DNA from: Trichloromonas sp034002365
GTDB lineage: Bacteria > Desulfobacterota > Desulfuromonadia > Desulfuromonadales > Trichloromonadaceae
NCBI GenBank assembly: GCA_034002365.1
Contig: JAVFAR010000094.1
Span: 1 to 10,594, forward strand
DNA length: 10,594 bases
Direction of reading: 5' to 3'
A program made the position numbers and the translations under genes. Positions 1 through 4,646 of the stretch are shown piece after piece; positions within the stretch are counted from its first letter, which is position 1, and each line of letters begins with the position of its first letter. The notes beneath the pieces are model-generated. The model did no database searches. It was not told the DNA's origin and saw only the letters and a list, made by a program, of their open reading frames with translations.

Positions 1-57
1 TCCTTACTTGTTGATCGGTGACCATCCGCCATCCTTTCTCCAGAGATGGTCGGAGTT

Positions 58-63
58 TATAAT
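58..63 (+). promoter_or_regulatory. candidate -10 box upstream of the antitoxin fragment/TetR pair
   Basis: A perfect TATAAT lies at 58-63, 48 bases before the TTG start at 112. A good -35 is not seen at the matching distance; the best 17-bp-spaced hexamer is TTTCTC at 35-40, so the promoter would be weak or activator-dependent. The short palindrome AATTCC-G-GGAATT (72-84) falls at the expected transcription start, where a repressor could bind. The -10 match is seen directly; its use as a promoter is inference. Confidence 0.35.
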
Positions 64-83
64 CCCCTAAGAATTCCGGGAAT

Positions 84-118
84 TTTAATTGTCGCCGAAC
101 GGGAGGTTTAATTGTCGC
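84..118 (+). repeat. 12-bp direct repeat, two copies, 23-bp period
   Basis: TTTAATTGTCGC occurs at 84-95 and again at 107-118. The second copy holds the TTG start codon of the antitoxin fragment, and the ribosome-binding-like GGGAGG (101-106) sits between the copies. Short tandem or spaced repeats like this occur at the ends of some insertion sequences, for example in the IS21 family. They also lie exactly where the N-terminal part of the antitoxin gene is lost, so they may mark the end of an element lying off the left edge. That reading is inference; the repeat itself is certain. Confidence 0.45.
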
Positions 119-375
119 TGATCAACCTGACCTATGTTTCATCGTTCGGTATTCAGGAGCGTGTCATAAACGGCGTGGCGGTTAAAATTTACAGCCCTGC
201 GAAGACGGTGGCTGATTGCTTCAAGTTCCGCAACAAAGGCGGTCTCGATGTCGCCATCGAAGCGCTTCGCGAAGCATGGCGCTCACGTAAAATCAACATG
301 GATGAGCTGGTGGAAGCTGCTGGAGTCGACAGGGTGTCGAAAATCATGCGCCCATACCTTGAGGCGACGGTATGA
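112..375 (+). CDS. C-terminal fragment of an AbiEi-like (type IV) antitoxin, probably a truncated gene
   Basis: The 87-residue product matches the C-terminal part of AbiEi-family antitoxins. The family hallmark YSPAKTVADCFKFRNK, followed by GLDVAIEALREAW and a terminal RVSKIMRPYLEA, is clearly present. Full AbiEi proteins are about 200 residues, with an N-terminal winged helix that binds the promoter and a C-terminal domain that neutralises the AbiEii nucleotidyltransferase toxin. Here the N-terminal domain is missing: an in-frame TAA (109-111) immediately precedes the TTG start, and no winged-helix coding was recognised in any frame of 1-111. GGGAGG at 101-106 is suitably spaced for that TTG, so the fragment may still be translated. 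The gene that normally follows, AbiEii, is absent; the stop instead overlaps a TetR gene by ATGA. Most likely this is a remnant left by an insertion or recombination. A stand-alone small antitoxin is possible but less likely. Confidence 0.7.
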   Translation: MSLINLTYVSSFGIQERVINGVAVKIYSPAKTVADCFKFRNKGGLDVAIEALREAWRSRKINMDELVEAAGVDRVSKIMRPYLEATV

Positions 376-1022
376 ACCAGAACAAGAAAAATCATTTACC
401 TTCACATCGCACAGATCACAGCGGGTCGCGTCGGAGCGGCGCACCATCAGGTCCTCGGAAGGCTGACCTGAGACGCGCAACCTTGGTTGAAGCCGCAGGG
501 AAACTATTCGTGGAAAAGGGCTACGAGGCCACCACAATGGATGAGATCGCTGCCGCTGCCAATTTTGCAAAGGGGACGCTTTACCATTACTTCGCCAACA
601 AAGCCGAACTGCTTGGAGCTTTGAAGGAAGGTTTCGAAAACGAGGTCATGGAACGTATCCTGGCACGCGTGGAAGACTGCTCAGCCGATGATTGGCGCGG
701 ACGTATCAAGTCATGGATCGACGCAGCGGTCGACGCTTACTTTGAGTTAAAAGAACTTCATGATATTGTGATCTATAGCTTAGGAATGCCGTTTCGGCAC
801 GCAATGGTTGATGCCGAAATTACCCGATATCTTACAAAATTGATTCATGATGGCTGCGAGGCAGGGGCTTGGCAGGTTGATGATGAACGTTGGACTGCGG
901 TAGTCATGTTTTACAGCTTTCGCGGCGGTTGCGATGAGGCCATTATGGGGGCTCAACGCGCTGAAGACGTGCACAATAAACTCAACGATCTCTTTCTGCG
1001 AATTTTGGGTATTTATGACTAA
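372..1022 (+). CDS. TetR/AcrR-family transcriptional regulator
   Basis: This 216-residue protein carries a typical TetR_N DNA-binding domain at about residues 34-82. It has the pattern LFVEKGYEATTMDEIAA followed by the recognition-helix segment FAKGTLYHYFANKAELL. Residues 83-216 form a helical ligand-binding and dimerisation part that I cannot assign to a subfamily. About 33 polar, basic residues (many H, R, K, S) precede the domain, longer than usual. No other ATG lies between the chosen start and the domain, but the start is fixed mainly by the ATGA overlap with the antitoxin fragment, so translation is probably coupled to it. Proteins of this type are usually repressors released by a small molecule. 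The nearest candidate target is the convergent DUF169 gene, whose promoter carries a perfect inverted repeat. No second copy of that repeat lies in front of this gene, so autoregulation is not evident. The effector is unknown. Confidence 0.88.
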   Translation: MNQNKKNHLPSHRTDHSGSRRSGAPSGPRKADLRRATLVEAAGKLFVEKGYEATTMDEIAAAANFAKGTLYHYFANKAELLGALKEGFENEVMERILARVEDCSADDWRGRIKSWIDAAVDAYFELKELHDIVIYSLGMPFRHAMVDAEITRYLTKLIHDGCEAGAWQVDDERWTAVVMFYSFRGGCDEAIMGAQRAEDVHNKLNDLFLRILGIYD

Positions 1023-1127
1023 GAGACAAATGAAGGTACTTTGTAGGCTGCATTCAAGCTGGCGGATCGCCTGAGGCAGATGATCCAACAAGCTTGATAT
1101 GGCACGTTATTCTTACTTTAAAAGGTT

Positions 1128-1952
1128 TTACGGTCTGGAATCCTGAAGAGACTGCCAAGTGTCCCGGTCCAAAAAGCTTGCCTCCACATTGCTCTCCATT
1201 TCGAGAAACATTTTCCAAGGCATTGCAAACGAAAGATACTCCGCACCTAAAAGTTTGCGAACATTCTTTCTGGCCGAAATATCCGTGAGCCCCACAACCG
1301 CCCGGGGATTTTCCGATTTGGCCTCGTTCCAGGGAATGATGCCAATTTGTTGGCATCCGGCAGCCTGGGGGATGATCACGTTTTCCGTGCCTTGTCTTTC
1401 GTAGTTGGCGAGAATCACCAAGGCCGACAGTTGGTCTGTATCAACGGTAAAAACCACGTTTTCCGGTTTTTCTGCCACAGGGTTCGTATCAGAAAGCGGC
1501 TTAAAAAGTACATAGCGGGATTTGATTTCCATGATGGGCAGTTCCTCCTTAAGCCACTGATCTACCAGCTCTGGATTCTTCACAAATCTTTCGCCCTCCA
1601 GAAAATCATCTGCAAACTCTTTTCTCGCGGCTCCGGCAAGACTTGCCCCAATCTGTCTTCCCTTTTCCCACTGCTTGTTTCCAGACGACAAAAACCGGGT
1701 AAAACAGTCAACTCCACCCGGAAACTGCTCATATGCGTTGCCGAATCCGAGACCAACACCGCCGCCCCAGCAGCCGTAGGTCTGTGCGTCAAAGGCTGCG
1801 GTCTTGCCCTTCGCGGCATTGGCAAACAAAAACATCACACATCCCCATTTGCCGGGTTTAAATTGAAGAGCGTTTTCCGGTTTGTCATCCGCCAGAACAA
1901 CCGCCACGGGATTGTACTTGAGTCCAATAGCTTTAGCGATTTTGGATTCCAT
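1128..1952 (-). CDS. DUF169 (COG2043) family protein
   Basis: The 274-residue product fits the DUF169 family of uncharacterised proteins, found widely in anaerobic bacteria and archaea. Recognisable features are the N-terminal NPVAVVLADDKPENA stretch, the KWGCVMFLFANAAKGKTAAF block, the glycine-rich YGCWGGGVGLGFG (about 59-71), FPGGVDCF (77-84), and a later PQAAGCQQIG (195-204). Cysteines 38, 61, 83 and 200 lie in these conserved blocks and could bind metal or a cluster, but no activity is established. There is no signal peptide or membrane segment, so it should be cytoplasmic. The start is supported by AAGGAG eight bases ahead of the ATG and by a good promoter further upstream. It runs tail to tail with the TetR gene; the 105 bases between them hold no convincing terminator. 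GC content is clearly lower than in the genes right of 3.2 kb, which suits acquisition by transfer. Confidence 0.85.
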   Translation of the reverse strand: MESKIAKAIGLKYNPVAVVLADDKPENALQFKPGKWGCVMFLFANAAKGKTAAFDAQTYGCWGGGVGLGFGNAYEQFPGGVDCFTRFLSSGNKQWEKGRQIGASLAGAARKEFADDFLEGERFVKNPELVDQWLKEELPIMEIKSRYVLFKPLSDTNPVAEKPENVVFTVDTDQLSALVILANYERQGTENVIIPQAAGCQQIGIIPWNEAKSENPRAVVGLTDISARKNVRKLLGAEYLSFAMPWKMFLEMESNVEASFLDRDTWQSLQDSRP

Positions 1953-2015
1953 AAATTTTTCTCCTTCCTCGTTTTTAATCTTAACGGATCAGTTAAGCAT
2001 CAATTATTGGCTGTG

Positions 2016-2044
2016 ATCCTACAAAAAAATCTACCGAGAGTCAA
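2016..2044 (-). promoter_or_regulatory. sigma70-like promoter of the DUF169 gene
   Basis: On the minus strand TTGACT (2039-2044) and TAGGAT (2016-2021) are separated by exactly 17 bases, including a T-rich spacer. Each matches the consensus at five (-35) or four (-10) of six positions. Transcription would start near 2009, leaving a leader of about 55 bases before the ATG at 1952 with AAGGAG at its end. The inverted repeat at 2047-2067 lies just upstream of the -35. Confidence 0.6.
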
Positions 2045-2046
2045 TT

Positions 2047-2067
2047 AAATCGACCGTTGGTCGATTT
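2047..2067. promoter_or_regulatory. perfect inverted repeat, candidate TetR-family operator
   Basis: The half site AAATCGACC is followed by GTT and then by its exact complement: 9-3-9 with no mismatch. Its inner edge is two bases from the -35 box of the DUF169 promoter. A GACC/GGTC core with a short spacer is a common shape for TetR-family operators, and a TetR gene lies next to the target gene, so that pairing is the simplest model. On the plus strand the repeat runs into six Ts and could pass for an intrinsic terminator, but no plus-strand gene leads into it. On the minus strand there is no T tract after it. The palindrome is certain; the regulator is inferred. Confidence 0.6.
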
Positions 2068-2131
2068 TTTAATCTGAATCATCCACCAGAAATGCACCGG
2101 TTCAATCATTTACAAATTTAGCAAAAATATC

Positions 2132-2150
2132 TTTGATGCCCTCGCAAAAA
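2132..2150 (+). repeat. left terminal inverted repeat of the IS1182-type element
   Basis: Contains TTGATGCCCTCGC followed by five As. The complement of the 13-base core is found at 3182-3194. The IS boundary is estimated from this match. Confidence 0.6.
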
Positions 2151-2263
2151 GAGAAGGTCTGATAAATAGCTTAAATCATTAGATTGTTTGCAATTTTTTC
2201 TTGCGCCTGGACGTGACCTGTGGTAAATTTCTAAGCAATTCCAATGCCTTGCGAGGGACCGCC

Positions 2264-3172
2264 ATGATTCACGTCAAAGACCGCAAACAGGTCGACATGT
2301 TCCATCCCTTTGAGCATCTCGGCCCGAAACGGCTCGCCCTCCTGGAATCCTCCTGGGCGCATCTGTTCCGGGAGAAGATCCTCCACAAGTTGCCGGTGGA
2401 GAAGCTGTGTCCCCGCTTCGATGACGTCAGGGGGCGCCCGACCAGGGAGCTGTACGCCAGGCTCGGCATCGTTCCGCTGCAGCAGATGGAGGACCTGACC
2501 GACGAGGAGGCGGTTCGTCAGTTCGCTTTCAACATCCTCTGGCATTATGCGCTGAACGTGACCGATCCGTCGGATTTCAGTTCCTGCGTTTCCCCTCGGA
2601 CGCTCTGGGCCATGCGGGACCGGGCCGGGCGGCTGGGCCTGGAGCAGCCGCTCTTTGCGAACGTGACCGGTGCGTTGAGGCGGCTCTTCGATCTCGATCC
2701 TTCCCGGCAGCGGCTGGACTCGGTACACATCTTCTCCAACATGGCCCATCTGGGGCGCATCCGGCTTTTTGTCAAAACCATCCGGAAGTTTCTGGTCAAC
2801 CTCAAGCGCCATCATGCCGGCCTCTGCCAGGCCCTCGGCGAGGTGTACCGTTTCCGCGCCGGGGCGGAAGCCGCCATGTCCAACCTTGACCGCGTCACCG
2901 GCATCAAGCATCTGCGGGTCAGGGGCATGCGTCAAGTCCGGCTGGCGGCGGTTCTGAAAGCGGCGGGGTTGAATATCCTGCGCGCCGCCGTGTTCAGAAA
3001 TCGCCAAAAACCCAAAGAAACCCGAAAAACAGGAACGAATCTTTATCCAAATGGCGCTGTCAGCGTTTTAAAAGTGCCATTAAGACCGCTGCGGGGCTAT
3101 CTACGACATCTTGCCGAGGCCTTTCGGCCCGGCAACAACCGAATCGGCTGGCTCATGCCTCATGCCGCGTGA
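2264..3172 (+). pseudogene. IS1182-family transposase, internal in-frame deletion
   Basis: The N-terminal two thirds (about residues 10-193 of 302) match the start of IS1182-type transposases. They carry FHPFEHLGPKR, the RPTRELYARLG block, LTDEEAVRQFAFN.LWHYAL, PRTLWAMR, and RLDSVHIFSNM...GRI, which probably holds the first catalytic Asp (about D152). The frame then jumps at about residues 193-196 (near 2845) straight to the normal C-terminal part: RAGAEAAMSNLDRVTGIKHLRVRGM...AAVLKAAGLNILRAA. Roughly 200 or more residues containing the rest of the DDE catalytic site are gone, although the frame stays open. The chosen ATG follows GCGAGGG at a good distance; an upstream in-frame TTG at 2201 has no such support. 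The product, if made, could not catalyse transposition but might still bind the ends. The TGA lies ten bases before the right terminal repeat core. Confidence 0.8.
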
Positions 3173-3173
3173 G

Positions 3174-3195
3174 CTTTTTTCGCGAGGGCATCAAG
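3174..3195 (-). repeat. right terminal inverted repeat of the IS1182-type element
   Basis: CTTTTTTC followed by GCGAGGGCATCAA is the complement of the left end apart from one extra base before the A/T run. The -35 box of the next gene's promoter starts only two or three bases outside it. Confidence 0.6.
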
Positions 3196-3196
3196 G

Positions 3197-3225
3197 TTGG
3201 CAGAAGCTGCCTTTTGTGGTCTAAT
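3197..3225 (+). promoter_or_regulatory. sigma70-like promoter of the ChaN-PDZ lipoprotein gene
   Basis: TTGGCA (3197-3202) and TCTAAT (3220-3225) are spaced by 17 bases, and each differs from consensus at one position. Transcription would start near 3232. The leader carries GAGGAG shortly before the ATG at 3265. It probably drives the three plus-strand envelope genes. The -35 is immediately outside the IS end, so the insertion spared or helped to build this promoter. Confidence 0.55.
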
Positions 3226-3264
3226 CCTTCCAGCCGATTTCGCCCCCCTTCCGAGGAGACCCGC

Positions 3265-4509
3265 ATGTTTTCCGTCCGTAGCCTCTCTCTTGTCCTGCTC
3301 TCCCTTACCCTTTGCGCCTGCGCGCCGAAAACCATGACCGCCAATCCCGAACAGCCCTATCCCCTGCCCCAGGAACCGCAACTGGGGCAGATCGTCCACC
3401 TGCCCACCGGCGTTCTCGTCGACGAGGCGCGCCTGCACGCCATCGCCGGCGACGCCCGTATCGTTTACGTCGGCGAAACCCATGACAACCCCGCCTCGCA
3501 CCGCCAGCAGGTCGCTCTGCTGCGCGCCCTGGCCGAACGCCATCAAGGGAGAATCGCTCTCGGCATGGAGATGTTCGTCCCTTCCCAGCAGCCGATTCTC
3601 GACCGCTGGAGCGCCGGGGAGCTTTCGGAAAAAGAGTTTCTCAAAGAGTCGCGCTGGTACGAAACCTGGCGCATGGATTTCGATTATTACCGGGAACTGC
3701 TCGAACTCGCCCGGGATCTGCGGATTCCCGTGCTCGGCCTCAACGCCGAGAAAAGCCTGGTCGCGGCGGTGCGGGCCAAGCCGGTGGCGGAACTGACGGA
3801 AGAAGAGCGAAGCCGGGTGCCGGAGATGGATCTCGCCGATCCCTACCAGAAGGCGATGACCGAGGCGATTCTCGGCGACCACGGCAAGCACGGGGCGATT
3901 TCGGCGGACGGCTTCCATCGCGTCCAGACCCTCTGGGACGAAACCATGGCCGCGAGCGTCGTCCGTTACCTGAGCGACCCGGCCCACGCCGAGCACCAGA
4001 TGATGGTGGTCGCCGGGGGGAACCACGTGCGCTACGGCTTCGGCATCCCCCGCCGGGTCTTCCGCCGCCTGCCGACCTCGTACCTGCTGGTCGGCAGCAC
4101 CGAAATCGTCGTCCCCGAGGATAAAAAAGACCGGCTGATGAATGTCAAAAAGCCCAAATTCCCCATGGTCCCCTACGATTTTCTTCTCTTCACCGAATAC
4201 GAGGATCTCGGCAAGCAGGAGGTCAAACTCGGGGTGATGCTCGGGGAGGGAACGGAGGGCGTAGTCGTCGAGGGGGTCATGCCCGCCTCGGTGGGGGAAA
4301 CTGCCGGATTGCTGAAGGGCGACCGGATTCTCGCCATCGACGGCGAGCCGGTGGCGGAAAATTTCGACCTGATCTATGAGGTAAAACGCAAAAAACCGGG
4401 GGACCGCTCCACCCTGAGGATTCAGCGGGGCGAGGAAGAGTTGGAAATCCCCGTGGAATTCGTCCTCCCGCCGGCGGGCGATCCGCACGGGACGATGCCG
4501 AAGAAATAG
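3265..4509 (+). CDS. ChaN/TIKI-superfamily lipoprotein with C-terminal PDZ domain
   Basis: The 414-residue protein begins with a lipoprotein signal peptide. Its hydrophobic core is followed by LCAC, giving lipidation at Cys19, and the protein is then expected on the periplasmic face of a membrane. Residues about 50-280 match the ChaN haem-binding/TIKI-like fold. They show the VYVGETHDN motif (GETH at 70-73), ALGMEMF (98-104) and AGGNHVRYG (250-258), the Glu and His positions that characterise the superfamily. Residues about 320-400 form a PDZ domain, with GVVVEGVMPASVGETAGLLKGDRI and AIDGEPV. ChaN of Campylobacter binds haem and is linked to iron uptake, while TIKI relatives are metal-dependent proteases, so either role is possible here. 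The ATG is preferred over earlier in-frame codons because it gives the signal peptide and follows GAGGAG. No iron-uptake genes are adjacent. Confidence 0.88.
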   Translation: MFSVRSLSLVLLSLTLCACAPKTMTANPEQPYPLPQEPQLGQIVHLPTGVLVDEARLHAIAGDARIVYVGETHDNPASHRQQVALLRALAERHQGRIALGMEMFVPSQQPILDRWSAGELSEKEFLKESRWYETWRMDFDYYRELLELARDLRIPVLGLNAEKSLVAAVRAKPVAELTEEERSRVPEMDLADPYQKAMTEAILGDHGKHGAISADGFHRVQTLWDETMAASVVRYLSDPAHAEHQMMVVAGGNHVRYGFGIPRRVFRRLPTSYLLVGSTEIVVPEDKKDRLMNVKKPKFPMVPYDFLLFTEYEDLGKQEVKLGVMLGEGTEGVVVEGVMPASVGETAGLLKGDRILAIDGEPVAENFDLIYEVKRKKPGDRSTLRIQRGEEELEIPVEFVLPPAGDPHGTMPKK

Positions 4510-4521
4510 GGGACATCCCGC

Positions 4522-4589
4522 GGTAAAGGCGCAGCATGCTGCGTCCCTACCGCCAACGGTTCGACGTTCGGGCGACCCATGGGTCGCCC
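4522..4589. repeat. pair of perfect palindromes, REP-like intergenic element
   Basis: CGCAGCATGCTGCG (4530-4543) is a perfect 14-bp palindrome, with partly matching arms GGTA and TACC extending it to 4522-4551. GGGCGACCCATGGGTCGCCC (4570-4589) is a perfect 20-bp palindrome. Between them AACG and CGTT surround GTTCGA, a third small hairpin. Three foldable units within 70 bases of a 137-base gap suggest a dispersed extragenic palindrome element. They could also act as a transcript-stabilising or attenuating structure between the two envelope genes. There is no T tract, so a normal intrinsic terminator is unlikely. Genome-wide repetition is inferred, not visible here. Confidence 0.6.
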
Positions 4590-4646
4590 CTCCCTCCACA
4601 CCACCCCGATGCGGTTCCTGCCGTCACCGCATCCTACATCGGTGAA

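Larger units (their letters stand above)
1953..2263. other. non-coding stretch between the DUF169 and transposase starts
   Basis: These 311 bases carry the leader, promoter and candidate operator of the minus-strand DUF169 gene (1953-2067). They continue with 65 AT-rich bases in which I see nothing definite (2068-2131), then the left end and untranslated leader of the IS1182-type element (from about 2132). No open frame here resembles a known protein. Confidence 0.6.
2132..3195 (+). mobile_element. decayed IS1182-family insertion sequence, internally deleted
   Basis: The element holds one transposase remnant on the plus strand and is bounded by inverted repeats. TTGATGCCCTCGC at 2133-2145, followed by AAAAAG, is mirrored as GCGAGGGCATCAA at 3182-3194, preceded by CTTTTTTC. 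The two ends match over 13 perfect bases and then an A-rich run with a one-base offset. The total of about 1.06 kb is much shorter than an intact member of the family (roughly 1.5-1.9 kb). I find no convincing target-site duplication, so exact ends are uncertain by a few bases. The element separates the AT-rich left patch from the GC-rich chromosome. It could still move if an intact relative elsewhere in the genome supplied transposase in trans. Confidence 0.7.

Noticed and set aside
20..51. Inverted GACCAT/ATGGTC pair upstream of the antitoxin fragment as a second TetR operator
   Set aside because: Six-base arms 20 bases apart do not resemble the 9-3-9 site and are expected by chance.
1023..1127. 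Possible bidirectional terminator between the convergent TetR and DUF169 genes
   Set aside because: Only a very short GGCG-GAT-CGCC hairpin (near 1061-1071) was found, with no T tract on either strand.
1347..2048. Plus-strand 233-codon frame opposite the DUF169 gene
   Set aside because: It lies antisense to a conserved family with a good promoter and ribosome site, and shows no known motif.
2047..2075. Palindrome plus T run as a plus-strand intrinsic terminator
   Set aside because: No plus-strand gene leads into it: the gene to its left runs on the minus strand away from it. Its position next to the DUF169 -35 box fits an operator better.
3160..4599. Long minus-strand open frame (479 codons) opposite the ChaN-PDZ gene
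   Set aside because: It is antisense to a gene with clear signal peptide, motifs and PDZ domain. Its product is low-complexity, rich in His, Gly and Arg, with no recognisable domain, as expected for the shadow frame of GC-rich coding DNA.
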